From Nostoc sp. LPT (GTDB taxonomy: Bacteria; Cyanobacteriota; Cyanobacteriia; Cyanobacteriales; Nostocaceae), in contig NZ_JABXKF010000117.1 of NCBI RefSeq assembly GCF_017115165.1, forward strand, positions 1-55,008: a stretch of 55,008 bases of DNA, read 5' to 3'. The position numbers and the translations under genes were made by a program. Each line of letters opens with the position of its first letter. Within the stretch, counting starts at the first letter, position 1. Shown piece by piece: positions 1-8,321 of the stretch. Below the pieces are notes generated by a model that did no database searches, was not told the origin of the DNA, and saw nothing but the letters and a program-made list of their open reading frames with translations.

Positions 1-21
1 TGCTAGATGCAAGTTTTCAGC

Positions 22-3000
22 TTACCTGCTTTGTATACCAATTAGATAGCTAGGGACGTGACCCCAAATTAAAGGCGAAAGCGCCCGCAAATCTTCCAAC
101 TTCATCAACTTCATCCATTGTGGTTGGGACAAAACCTGCTGAATCATTAAAGTATTTATATATACTAAAGATATCTGTAGTAAATGCAGAGATAACACAG
201 CTAATTCTTGGTCTGACAAACGATTAGTAGCAATCTCCCCACCCTTGCCGTAAAAAATAAAACTGTTAGCACTATTCCAGTTCTCCACCACGTTGAGTCC
301 AGCATTTATCTCTTGTCGCAGTTCAACCGAATGCAGGTATTTACATAAAAATATAGTTTTTACAGCCTTGCCCAATTCCGCCAAGGCTTGATAAGTAGGG
401 TGTAATAAATTACCCCTAGTAAAACGCTTTAAGATGGCTTCAGTTTCTGCCATACCCAAACGCAAAGCAGTAGCATACTTCACCATTTGGTCGTATTGTT
501 GGCGAATTAAATCCCAATTAATAGCGCGAGTTAAAATCGGTTGCAAGTTTGGATAAGCATCATTATTTCCAGTTGACGGACGGTATAACTTCTGAACATT
601 TATACGTTTAAGACGCGGCATTAACTGAAAACCCAATAAATGACAGAAAGCAAAAGCTACTTCATTTTGACCGTGACTATCCACATAATTTGTCTCCACT
701 TTCATCTCAGTACAGTGGCGTAATAATCCTTCAATCATGGCTGCCACCTCAGAAGAAGAACAAGTTTTTAACTGTGAATAAATACAAACAGAATTCTTCT
801 CAACGTGCCAATAAATCATCACACCTCGTCCACCATAACGGATGTGCCACTGGGTCATTAAGTTTTGATCCCAAGCACCAAACTTTTTCGAGTCAGAAGC
901 GCAGGCGGTTGTACCCTCTCCCCAAATAGTAGAAATTCTGGCAGTAAAAATTGCATTTGCAACACAGGCAATAGCATTGCGTAATTGTTCTTTCTGAATA
1001 AAATGACGTTTGACATGGAGTAAATCTTGATAATTATCGCCTTTAATCTCATCACTCAAACGTTTTAATCCAGTATTCGTTCCTAAACCATATAAACAAA
1101 GTAGCAACCGTTTTTGTAAAGTATAGTCACCTAAAACCTCTCTTGTTGATACACTCTGAAAGTGTTGACTAAACTTAACTCGCAAATCAGTCTCTTTCAG
1201 AATATCTAAGAGGCTAGTCATGCGCCAACGTCTAGTAATTTCAGTTTTTAACCGTGTCAAGTTAACAGGTTCATTTTGAGGAGTCAAAGGAGAAACACAA
1301 ATTCGACTTTTACCTGTGGTTTTAAGTGTGACTAAGTTATTTTTAGGTATTCCCTTATCCAATAAAGTTAATGATTGCTCTAAAGATTGCTGTAAATTAG
1401 CAATAAAGACTTCTACATCTGATGGTTGTTTCAAAGCTTGGAAATATTCTAATCTTTGCGCCTCAAAGTCAGCAGGTAAATCTTCTTCCGGGTTTCTGTA
1501 ACGATTAGCTCCTACAACCCATATTTCCTTGCATCTAAGCTTTTCTCTCAATGCTTGCAGCACGCTCAACTCATAATTAATGCGATTAACTTTGATTTCG
1601 TCATCTACTCCCGTCTCTAATATAATTTCTTGCCAACCACTACGTAACACACCTTCAATGGGTATATCTTCTCCTGGATCATAATAACGTTGTTTACTAT
1701 CAGCATACTTTTTCAGTAAAGCTATCGCTTGAATAACTGGACGATGAACTTCATTATTTGAACGGAATGAGAGCTTGTTTAAAATTAACGGTAAAATTCG
1801 GCGATAATATCCACCATAAGAAGAGCGCATCACCGTATAAACTTTCTCACGGTAAGCATTCCCTGTAGATTTATACTCTTTCACTAAATTATTGAGAGTC
1901 ACCTCACTCACCACAGGAAAAATCACATCCTTGATTGTGCCATCAGGTGTTTTCAAAGAAGCTTCTGCCATTTGGTATAGTAAATTATTCTTCCCATGAA
2001 CCCGTTTCAAATCCTGAATAAGTTCTTTATCTACACGTTTTTCTGCATTGGCACTTATGCGATGCACAATCTGGATGAGTAACTCTACTAAATTATCTAT
2101 AACTTCTTGACTTCTGAGCCAACAGAAAGCTGTAAATAGTGTGTAGCGGATATGTTCTGGGTGACGGCGTAAGTCACGAGGATGTTCAACAATTACCCGA
2201 CTTTTATAGACTTGGAGAACTTTTGTAGGGATTTTTTTAAATAAGTCTGCTGGTAATTCTAATTGCTCAAAAATCTCTAACTTAGCAACTTCTTTTTGAA
2301 AACTTTCTACACCAATTCTGCCTGGGTCTGTTTTTAATTCAGCCCATGTTAATATGGTCACATCAGTGTTGATTTCTGAGTTGTTCGTGTTATATAACTG
2401 TTGAGATAATTGGGTATCTCCCGGATTATTCAGTTGTTTATCATGATTTACTGGTGTGGTATCATCTAATTCCTGAGCGGAAGCTTTCTCTTTCAAAAAA
2501 TCATCTATCCACTTTTTAGATTGGTTAGATAATTGGGAAGTTATGTCCCTAAAGAATTTAGATTCAAAATTCCTGATAGCAGAGCGAATGATACGCTCTA
2601 ATCTGGAATCTGTCGGTGGTTCAAGTTTTAAATTTCGTAGTCTCGCTACTGCTGCAAGTTTTAGCTGTTCAAATTTTAACTCATAAATTAGTGCTTGTTC
2701 TGCTAACCAATTAGTTAACTCTTTAGCATCACTAACTTTGGTTTCTTGAAATCCAAAGAATTCTCTAATTTGAGCGCGATGATATTTTATGGAGCGTCCT
2801 TGCCAATCGTAGTAAGAGTACTTTTGGGGGGAAATATCTAAAAGTTTGGCAACATAATCAACAACATTTTTGGAGATTTCTTGATTATTCTCAGGAAATC
2901 TGGCATAAATCTCAAAGAACTTGAGCAATATAGCAAAACCTAACCGATTTTCGTCATTTTTCTGATTCAGTAGTGCTAATTCAAGAGGGAGTAGCGTCCA

Positions 3001-3258
3001 ATACTCTTGTTCTACTGCAAAGTTAAGCAAACTTTGTAATATTGCTTGATGCTTGTGGTGTGTTGTGTATTTTAAATGACTGAGATTATTTAGATACTCA
3101 ACTAATGTTTGCTTACTGATAATTTCTATTGACCAACTTCCATACTTTTGCAGTAAAAGTCCGAGGGTCAGTTCATAGGTTTCTCTAGTACTTGGTGCTA
3201 GACCAGGACGCTCTAGAAATTCGGTCGTGACAGTGGCTAAAGTTACAGCCGATTTCAC
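22..3258 (-). CDS. tnpA: Tn3-family transposase with a tyrosine-recombinase-like N-terminus
   Basis: This 1078-residue protein would catalyse replicative transposition of a Tn3-family element. Residues about 640-1078 carry the DDE catalytic core; visible landmarks are ACASDSKKFGAWDQN, the YVDSHGQNE aspartate and the VVENWNSAN glutamate. Residues about 100-300 match the DUF4158-like N-terminal region of Tn3 transposases, starting at NRLGFAILLKFF. The first 95 residues are unlike TnpA. ERPGLAPSTRETYELTLG and the helices after it look like the SAM-like core-binding domain of phage integrases, with no recombinase catalytic domain following. I infer an in-frame fusion that replaced the usual first 40 or so TnpA residues. 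The catalytic part is closely related to the truncated copy at 16082-17431. The gene ends 21 bp from the window edge, and no terminal repeat is visible inside the window. Confidence 0.85.
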   Translation of the reverse strand: MKSAVTLATVTTEFLERPGLAPSTRETYELTLGLLLQKYGSWSIEIISKQTLVEYLNNLSHLKYTTHHKHQAILQSLLNFAVEQEYWTLLPLELALLNQKNDENRLGFAILLKFFEIYARFPENNQEISKNVVDYVAKLLDISPQKYSYYDWQGRSIKYHRAQIREFFGFQETKVSDAKELTNWLAEQALIYELKFEQLKLAAVARLRNLKLEPPTDSRLERIIRSAIRNFESKFFRDITSQLSNQSKKWIDDFLKEKASAQELDDTTPVNHDKQLNNPGDTQLSQQLYNTNNSEINTDVTILTWAELKTDPGRIGVESFQKEVAKLEIFEQLELPADLFKKIPTKVLQVYKSRVIVEHPRDLRRHPEHIRYTLFTAFCWLRSQEVIDNLVELLIQIVHRISANAEKRVDKELIQDLKRVHGKNNLLYQMAEASLKTPDGTIKDVIFPVVSEVTLNNLVKEYKSTGNAYREKVYTVMRSSYGGYYRRILPLILNKLSFRSNNEVHRPVIQAIALLKKYADSKQRYYDPGEDIPIEGVLRSGWQEIILETGVDDEIKVNRINYELSVLQALREKLRCKEIWVVGANRYRNPEEDLPADFEAQRLEYFQALKQPSDVEVFIANLQQSLEQSLTLLDKGIPKNNLVTLKTTGKSRICVSPLTPQNEPVNLTRLKTEITRRWRMTSLLDILKETDLRVKFSQHFQSVSTREVLGDYTLQKRLLLCLYGLGTNTGLKRLSDEIKGDNYQDLLHVKRHFIQKEQLRNAIACVANAIFTARISTIWGEGTTACASDSKKFGAWDQNLMTQWHIRYGGRGVMIYWHVEKNSVCIYSQLKTCSSSEVAAMIEGLLRHCTEMKVETNYVDSHGQNEVAFAFCHLLGFQLMPRLKRINVQKLYRPSTGNNDAYPNLQPILTRAINWDLIRQQYDQMVKYATALRLGMAETEAILKRFTRGNLLHPTYQALAELGKAVKTIFLCKYLHSVELRQEINAGLNVVENWNSANSFIFYGKGGEIATNRLSDQELAVLSLHLLQISLVYINTLMIQQVLSQPQWMKLMKLEDLRALSPLIWGHVPSYLIGIQSR

Positions 3259-3335
3259 GGTTGTTTCTGTATTCTCTCGCTTGGTTTTTTATTGATAAAT
3301 TATATATCTTTTGAGGAGTTAGCCCTGAGCTTTTT

Positions 3336-3803
3336 ATGGATACTTTTAAAACTCCCAATAGCGATGAATCCCTTGCTAGTTACGTGTCACGGGTCAGGAA
3401 GAAACTCAATTTAACTCAGTCTGAGTTGGCGGATGCTGCTGGTATACATGGACGCTCTGTCGGGAAAATCGAGCGAGGACTTACGCTTAAAATTAATCGT
3501 AGGACACTTCAAGGGTTAGCGATCGCGCTTGGCGTGCCTCAAGAATATTTTGATGCTCTGATCAAGGGCGAGGAAGTATCTCAGGTTAGAGGGGTTAAGT
3601 TTTGTCCCCAATGTTGGAATCCTGGCGCTGCGGTTGACCCTATGTGGGGTCATGTCAAAGCCAAGTTTTGTTATCTCTGCGGTACACCGATTCGAGCTAA
3701 CTGCGCGAATTGCGGTGAGTTGGTGTTGTCTTTGAGACACCGATTTTGTCCAATTTGTGGCTGTGCTTATAAAACGCCTGTCAAAACAGCTTATACCCAA
3801 TAA
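3336..3803 (+). CDS. XRE-family HTH regulator with C-terminal zinc ribbons
   Basis: A 155-residue protein. Residues about 12-70 form a Cro/C1-type helix-turn-helix (VRKKLNLTQSELADAAGIHG, then VGKIERG). The C-terminal half has four Cys pairs (FCPQC, FCYLCG, CANCG, FCPICGC), which suggests two zinc ribbons. I infer DNA binding by the HTH domain, with the ribbons binding metal or a partner. It diverges from the Tn3 transposase, with 77 bp between the two starts, so the two could share a control region. Its target is unknown. It could be a transposon-borne or plasmid-borne regulator. Confidence 0.7.
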   Translation: MDTFKTPNSDESLASYVSRVRKKLNLTQSELADAAGIHGRSVGKIERGLTLKINRRTLQGLAIALGVPQEYFDALIKGEEVSQVRGVKFCPQCWNPGAAVDPMWGHVKAKFCYLCGTPIRANCANCGELVLSLRHRFCPICGCAYKTPVKTAYTQ

Positions 3804-3841
3804 TCAACTCTTTTTTCTCAAACCCAGACTCCACAATACTT

Positions 3842-4105
3842 TCAGCCTATCTTGCCCCTGGTGACAGCTTCGCTATATTTACCCCCAATCCCGCCGCCAC
3901 CCGCAAAAAATACTACAGCTTGAAGGGCATCATCTGGAAGTATTGGTTTTTTATATGTGTTATCAAAATTGTTGCAGACATCTGATTTTGGTAATGGCTT
4001 TTTGGTTTTCGCTTTTTTGATAAAGGCGATGATATCTTCCTTGATTGCCCTCTGTTGTTGCAGTGTCCTCGGAGGTAGCGTATGACTTAAGACTGTTTTA
4101 GTCAT
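3842..4105 (-). CDS. small hypothetical protein downstream of the ASCH gene
   Basis: An 87-residue protein that I do not recognise. Its ATG overlaps the stop codon of the ASCH gene by four bases (ATGA arrangement), which argues for translational coupling and for its being real. The N-terminal half is basic and helical (QQQRAIKEDIIAFIKKAKTK). The C-terminus is glycine-rich (FFAGGGGIGGKYSEAV). No catalytic motif is visible. Confidence 0.5.
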   Translation of the reverse strand: MTKTVLSHTLPPRTLQQQRAIKEDIIAFIKKAKTKKPLPKSDVCNNFDNTYKKPILPDDALQAVVFFAGGGGIGGKYSEAVTRGKIG

Positions 4106-4524
4106 GCAACCACCTCCATAACCAAATCGTCTGGCACTTCAAAAATTCCCAACCGCCCAATGTAGGGAATCGGTGTAATCTCGCGTGGATTCTCCAGCTT
4201 CCAGTGATATTGCTCAGGCATTCCCCAGCCAGACGCAACTTGTGAAAACTTGCAATCTACTATTGTGACAATGCCAATAACTTGACCGCGACGTAGAGAG
4301 ATTAGTTCTGGGATGGCTACCCCCATCCCTTGACAAAATTCTTTCGCTAGCTGGTACTCTTTCTTGGTACAAGTCTTGGCTCCATGAATCAGAATGTCAC
4401 CGCGATAATTGATAGGCCAGCCTCGGTTTTCTATGTTTTTAGTGGAGTGAATGATGGCACTTGCCCAAGGTTGACGAACGGATAGCGCTTTCACAAGTTT
4501 TAAAACTCCAATAGTTGAGGTCAT
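4102..4524 (-). CDS. ASCH-domain protein
   Basis: A 140-residue ASCH-superfamily protein, related to the PUA fold and expected to bind RNA or modified nucleic acid. The opening LVKALSVRQPWASAIIHSTK and the IENRGWPINYRGDILIHGAK segment are typical of small phage and plasmid ASCH proteins. The C-terminus has a conserved IGRLGIFEVPDDL. It overlaps the next gene by four bases. A remnant of a second copy of its C-terminus lies at 5853-5920, across the IS4 insertion. Its biological role is not shown by the sequence. Phage and plasmid gene neighbours suggest nucleic-acid modification sensing or RNA metabolism, but that is inference. Confidence 0.75.
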   Translation of the reverse strand: MTSTIGVLKLVKALSVRQPWASAIIHSTKNIENRGWPINYRGDILIHGAKTCTKKEYQLAKEFCQGMGVAIPELISLRRGQVIGIVTIVDCKFSQVASGWGMPEQYHWKLENPREITPIPYIGRLGIFEVPDDLVMEVVA

Positions 4525-4573
4525 GTCTGGTTGGGAGCGATAGCTATTGAAGCCATACAGCGTTCGTCCTTGA

Positions 4574-4582
4574 CGTTGCCGG
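4574..4582. repeat. target site duplication, left copy
   Basis: CGTTGCCGG directly outside the left end of the IS4-family element. The identical 9-mer lies at 5853-5861 outside the right end. This is the duplication expected from insertion of this family. Confidence 0.85.
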
Positions 4583-5852
4583 CTTGCGGGGCTACAAAAA
4601 GGGCTAGGATGCAGATAGAATAAGCCTCATAGCCCTCTCTCCTTGCTGATAGTACTTACGCTTATTAGGACTTAATCTCAATAATTCAGTGACTAACTCA
4701 TAAGAATTTTCCATGAAATTGACCCAATTGTCGCCATAAAGACCAATATAAAAACTACTATGTCGTCGAGCAATCCGTTTAGATTCTTTAATTCGTCCAA
4801 CATATTTTTGAACACCCATGCGTTTAATTTTTTGACCAGATATAGTTGCAGCTGTATAGGCAAGCGAGATTAATAATATTAGGTAAATTAGCCTTTGTCC
4901 TGATACATTAGTATCTTCAAAGTTATAACCACCGCTCTTAAAATCTCTAAACATCTCTTCAATATCAAAACGTTGTTTATAAGCTCTAATAACTGAATCT
5001 AAATCATCTAAGTTGGTAAGGATAAACCAACCCTCCTCCGGCGCAACCCCTAAGCGTTTACGTTTCCATTTAGCAGCAAGATTAAAGCTAACAAACCCAA
5101 GGGATTTTGTATATTTAATGCCTTGGTAAAAGAAGGAAAGACCAGGCGCTAAACCTAAATCTCTTAATTGCAGCCAAATTTCCGGTTCTATTTCTATAAA
5201 TGCATCCTTTTTTAAGCGTAAACAGAAATATACTTTCTGCTCTGTCAGCCAGTTAGCCAGCTTTACCGAACAAAATTCCCGGTCTCCTAACACTACAGTT
5301 TTATAATTCTTGAAAATCGGTAATGCTTTTTTGAATACTGCCTCTTGCTCATCAAATTTGCTTGAACCCAATTTATCTAATAGCTTAAAGTATATTGGGA
5401 TAGACCTTTTATCCCAAACAATACTAATCATTAACAGATTAATACACCCCCAATTAGTCCGGTCAATTACTAAATAAATAACTTCATTTAAGGAAAAATA
5501 TATCTCTAACCAGCTTTTAATAATTGGGAACCAAATTTCTTCAATATTTATGTAATTTAAAGACAAAAATCTTTGAACTTTCTTTCTTCTACTTTCAAAA
5601 AATATGGGGATAGGTAAAGCAGTAGCTAGTGCTTCAATGCTAACAGTTTTAATAGATTGTAATAAATTTATTAGGATTTTTAGTAATAAATATTCTGCAC
5701 GTCCCAATTCTCGCTTGAGGTTTGTCTCGTAGAATTCTGGTAATATTATCATTAAATAGAGCTTGTTGCGAATGAATGCTCTTTTTCTTTTACCACAAAT
5801 TGCTACACTCTTTGTCATATAAGCATTTTAGACCATTTTGTCTCCCCTCAAG
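4583..5852 (-). mobile_element. IS4-family insertion sequence, complete
   Basis: A 1270-bp element with imperfect terminal inverted repeats: 4583-4612 against the reverse complement of 5823-5852, 23 of 30 bases matching. It contains a single transposase gene. It is flanked by the 9-bp direct repeat CGTTGCCGG, so boundaries and insertion are well supported by sequence alone. Removing the element and one repeat restores continuous reading of an ASCH-like remnant on the minus strand, so it entered an already decaying ASCH gene copy. Confidence 0.88.
4604..5752 (-). CDS. IS4-family DDE transposase
   Basis: This transposase catalyses cut-and-paste movement of the element at 4583-5852. I chose the ATG at 5752 (MIILPEFYETNLKREL) because transposases of this cyanobacterial group begin with such a sequence; an in-frame start 22 codons upstream also exists. 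The DDE residues are plausibly in VIDRTNWG, VLGDREFCS and the IEEMFRDFKSGGYNFE segment, which resembles the Y-(2)-R-(3)-E-(6)-K signature region of IS4 enzymes. No frameshift or stop is visible and the terminal repeats are present, so it may still be active. Confidence 0.88.
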   Translation of the reverse strand: MIILPEFYETNLKRELGRAEYLLLKILINLLQSIKTVSIEALATALPIPIFFESRRKKVQRFLSLNYINIEEIWFPIIKSWLEIYFSLNEVIYLVIDRTNWGCINLLMISIVWDKRSIPIYFKLLDKLGSSKFDEQEAVFKKALPIFKNYKTVVLGDREFCSVKLANWLTEQKVYFCLRLKKDAFIEIEPEIWLQLRDLGLAPGLSFFYQGIKYTKSLGFVSFNLAAKWKRKRLGVAPEEGWFILTNLDDLDSVIRAYKQRFDIEEMFRDFKSGGYNFEDTNVSGQRLIYLILLISLAYTAATISGQKIKRMGVQKYVGRIKESKRIARRHSSFYIGLYGDNWVNFMENSYELVTELLRLSPNKRKYYQQGERAMRLILSAS

Positions 5853-5861
5853 CGTTGCCGG
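5853..5861. repeat. target site duplication, right copy
   Basis: CGTTGCCGG, identical to 4574-4582 across the IS4-family element. Confidence 0.85.
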
Positions 5862-5920
5862 AGACATCGCTGCCTTCACCAAACCATCGGTTACTTCAAA
5901 AATTCCCAGTAGTCCAATGT
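5853..5920 (-). pseudogene. C-terminal remnant of a second ASCH gene
   Basis: On the minus strand this stretch reads IGLLGIFEVTDGLVKAAMS. It matches the end of the intact ASCH protein at 4102-4524 (IGRLGIFEVPDDLVMEV). It starts right after the stop codon of the DnaB-like gene and is interrupted by the IS4-family insertion; across the IS the frame continues to a TAG. I read it as debris of a tandem duplication or recombination. Confidence 0.6.
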
Positions 5921-7012
5921 CTAAAACTGCCGATGACGTACTAAGTTTTTGAACTTAGTAAACTGGTTATCAAATAGCAGCTTGACTGTACCAGTAGGGC
6001 CATTTCTCTGCTTACGGACAATTAACTCGGAAATGCCACGGTCAGGGGAATCGGGATTATGAACCTCATCACGGTAGAGCATAATTACAACATCACTGTC
6101 CTGTTCCACCGCCCCACTGTCTCGAAGATCACTCAATATAGGGCGTTTATCATTACGGTGTTCGACTTCTCGGCTTAACTGAGACAAGGCTAGGACTGGA
6201 ACATCAAGATCCTTAGCTAATTTTTTCAGTCCTCGGCTGATTTGACCCACTCTCTGGGTCATGTTCATTTTTGAATCAGTGCCTTCGGCCATCAACTGTA
6301 AATAGTCTACAATAACCAGTCCGACACCACCATGTGTGGCTGAGATTTTTCGGACAAGGCTACGAATTTCATTCATTGTGGGGCAGGAATTATCATTGAT
6401 AAAAATCCCTTGTTCAGAAAGTTGTGCTACCGCCTGACTCAGGGGTTGCCACTGATTGTTAGAGAGCCGCCCTGTTTCGAGTAAACTGTTCTCAATGCCG
6501 GATTCACTGCTGAGAAATCTCTGCACATATTCTTCACGGCTCATTTCCAAACTGAAAACAGCTACAGGTAATCTTTGGGATTGAGCGACATTAAGAGCTA
6601 AGTTACCAGCAAGGGCAGACTTGCCAACAGATGGACGAGCAGCGAGTATATACAGGCGTTTGGGGCGAAAGCCACCACCGAGTAAACCATCCAAATCATA
6701 GAATCCAGTAGAAATGGCGGGACTAGATGTACCAGCGTGGCGCGACTCGATTTCTTGGTAAGCGTCAACCAAACAGTCAGAAATATGAATCAGGTCATCA
6801 TGAGAGCGCTGTTGTGTGACACTGAAAACTTTTTGTTCAGCAGCGTCAAGAATCAGTGGTAATTCAGTTTCAGTTTCATAGCCGAGATGTAGAATCTCAT
6901 TTGCCGCCTTGATTAATTGTCGGCGGTGGTATTTTTCCATTACCAATTCTGCCAGAGCGTCGATGTTGATGGCTGAAACTGTACGCGAAATAGCCGATGG
7001 GTTGTTTTTCAT
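5921..7012 (-). CDS. dnaB: DnaB-like replicative helicase, short N-terminus
   Basis: A 363-residue RecA-fold helicase, expected to unwind DNA ahead of a fork as a hexamer. Visible motifs: Walker A ARPSVGKSALAGNLALN (about residue 127), VFSLEMSREEYVQRFLSSES, Walker B with VIVDYLQLM, ALSQLSREVEHR, and SGAVEQDSDVVIMLYRDE. Chromosomal DnaB has about 450 residues. Here most of the N-terminal domain is missing, leaving only the linker-helix part (MEKYHRRQLIKAANEILHLG). The start overlaps the upstream gene by 116 bases in another frame. With the winged-helix protein and the repeats at 7716-7876 it looks like part of a plasmid or phage replication module rather than the housekeeping gene. Confidence 0.85.
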   Translation of the reverse strand: MKNNPSAISRTVSAINIDALAELVMEKYHRRQLIKAANEILHLGYETETELPLILDAAEQKVFSVTQQRSHDDLIHISDCLVDAYQEIESRHAGTSSPAISTGFYDLDGLLGGGFRPKRLYILAARPSVGKSALAGNLALNVAQSQRLPVAVFSLEMSREEYVQRFLSSESGIENSLLETGRLSNNQWQPLSQAVAQLSEQGIFINDNSCPTMNEIRSLVRKISATHGGVGLVIVDYLQLMAEGTDSKMNMTQRVGQISRGLKKLAKDLDVPVLALSQLSREVEHRNDKRPILSDLRDSGAVEQDSDVVIMLYRDEVHNPDSPDRGISELIVRKQRNGPTGTVKLLFDNQFTKFKNLVRHRQF

Positions 7013-7721
7013 CTGGTTTTTGTTGTTTTGTTAGTTCTGATGTGGCTTCTGGTTCAGAAACTTGTGACCAATAGCCCAGTAATTCTTCTAGTCCGGCTTT
7101 GGAGCCTTCTAAGTTACCAATTGACTTGAGAACTGTGGGGATTTTCTCTTGCCAAGATTCACTCTCACTCCACTTAGCCCTGTGTTTGGCTATCAACTCC
7201 ACCAGTCGGCGATCGCAGGTTTGGTAAATCTTGTCCCTGGTAGCAGTACGCCAGGGGAAGCGCCAACTACGCATTTTGATTTCTGTCCTGTACACAGCAG
7301 GCAATGAGTCAGTTGCCATGATGCTTGGATCTACTAAAACCATGTCAATCAAGTCTTCAATCGACTGGAATTTTGGTAATTTCTGCTTGTTCGATTGTTC
7401 GTTTTTATAGAACGACCCCGCCGCAATAGTTGATCTACAAGAGGGGTTATCGGTTTGTTGCTTATACTCGGAATTTTTTAACAACAAAGTGGAAAGTTTT
7501 GGGGTTGGTTCTTCTGGAGTTGGTTTTTCTGGAGTTGGTTTTTCTGGAGTTGGTTCTTCAAGTTCAATTTCTTTCGCTGTTAAATCAAGTTCTTCTTTTT
7601 CACACACACTCTCTTGGGTGGGGGGCGCGGGTGGCTTTTCTTGGGGCGCATTGTGTGTAATCTCTGAAGTAATCTCTGAAGTAATCTCTGTATATATAGA
7701 TATATTGCCCCGATCTGGCAT
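6897..7721 (-). CDS. putative replication-module protein with low-complexity N-terminus
   Basis: I do not recognise the family. The frame is open from 7790, but I prefer the ATG at 7721, which follows an AGAAGG about ten bases upstream. The N-terminal part has tandem repeats: TEITSEITSEIT, then PTPEKPTPEKPTPEEPTP encoded by a repeated 15-bp unit around 7500-7560. The C-terminal part is more ordered (SIEDLIDMVLVDPSIM, YRTEIKMRSWRFPWRTATRD). It overlaps the DnaB-like gene by 116 bases. Between DnaB and a winged-helix protein, it could load or recruit the helicase; this is inference from position. The frame also continues back into the iteron-like repeats, so the true start is uncertain. Confidence 0.5.
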   Translation of the reverse strand: MPDRGNISIYTEITSEITSEITHNAPQEKPPAPPTQESVCEKEELDLTAKEIELEEPTPEKPTPEKPTPEEPTPKLSTLLLKNSEYKQQTDNPSCRSTIAAGSFYKNEQSNKQKLPKFQSIEDLIDMVLVDPSIMATDSLPAVYRTEIKMRSWRFPWRTATRDKIYQTCDRRLVELIAKHRAKWSESESWQEKIPTVLKSIGNLEGSKAGLEELLGYWSQVSEPEATSELTKQQKPDEKQPIGYFAYSFSHQHRRSGRIGNGKIPPPTINQGGK

Positions 7722-7876
7722 TACAGTATGTCCTTCTGGGGCAATATAGCTTGTCATATTGGAGCATTCTGTATTGGATGAAGAGGGCAATATATATTGC
7801 TCTTGAGGGGCATTCTATATTGCTCTTGAGGGGCATTCTATATTGGACAAATTGGGCATTATGCTGGGTTTTTGCT
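7716..7876. repeat. seven phased 23-bp direct repeats, iteron-like
   Basis: Units start at 7716, 7739, 7762, 7785, 7808, 7831 and 7854, exactly 23 bp apart. The core is GGGCATTCTATATTG with a variable 8-bp remainder. The units at 7808 and 7831 agree over the first 15 bases; those at 7785 and 7808 share their last eleven. Outer units are degenerate. A pitch of about two helical turns, AT-rich cores and a position at the end of a replication-type gene are hallmarks of plasmid iterons that bind a Rep protein. Because 23 is not a multiple of three, the array shifts frame at each unit and ends the upstream reading frame. Confidence 0.65.
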
Positions 7877-8279
7877 CGGCATCATCCTGAGATTTTTTTG
7901 TTTTTCGAGTCCAAGATGAAGTAATTTCTTGAATTGGTAGCTCAATATTGTTCATAAAAGCTGACCAACGTTGATTAAGAGCGTCTTTATCCAACCAAAA
8001 CTCTAAGCGTCTGGGACATCCTTTGAACTGCTCTTTGAGTAAACCCCTAGCTTTGAGAGATTTTCGGGCCGATTCTTGTTCCTTCCTGGTGAGTCCAGTT
8101 TCAAGTTCAATTTCTATTTGAGTTTTGTAAATCCAACCCTGATCATCTTTCTGTTTGCCCAACCAATAATACATTTGGCATAAAAAAAGGTTTGGTAACA
8201 CACCCCCAGTAACAGCAACTAGCTTTGGGTAATAAGCAACTGGGTTTCCGAGGTCTTTTAAGAAATCTGTTAGTCTCAT
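7815..8279 (-). CDS. winged-helix replication protein
   Basis: A 154-residue protein whose first 105 residues resemble the winged-helix replisome-organiser or Rep proteins of phages and plasmids: LPNLFLCQMYYWLGKQKDDQ, then WIYKTQIEIELETGLTRKEQ and RKSLKARGLLKEQ. AAAGGG lies upstream of the ATG. The C-terminal 25 residues run into the 23-bp repeats and end at a TAG inside a repeat unit. The next gene downstream is in the same frame, so the two could once have been continuous. I infer that it binds the repeat array and recruits the DnaB-like helicase. The exact family is not certain. Confidence 0.6.
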   Translation of the reverse strand: MRLTDFLKDLGNPVAYYPKLVAVTGGVLPNLFLCQMYYWLGKQKDDQGWIYKTQIEIELETGLTRKEQESARKSLKARGLLKEQFKGCPRRLEFWLDKDALNQRWSAFMNNIELPIQEITSSWTRKTKKSQDDAEQKPSIMPNLSNIECPSRAI

Positions 8280-8321
8280 AACTTTCCCTTTATAAAGCTA
8301 ATGATGTACTGGGATTTTGCT

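Noticed and set aside
5921..7012. chromosomal dnaB
   Set aside because: N-terminal domain mostly absent and the neighbours are plasmid- or phage-like.
7489..7749. plus-strand frame with SGVGFSGVGFSGVG repeats
   Set aside because: Mirror of the PTPEKPTPE repeats of the minus-strand gene; the repeat keeps both strands open.
7716..7876. CRISPR-like array
   Set aside because: The units are 23 bp direct repeats with no unique 30-40 bp spacers between them and no cas genes nearby; iterons fit better.
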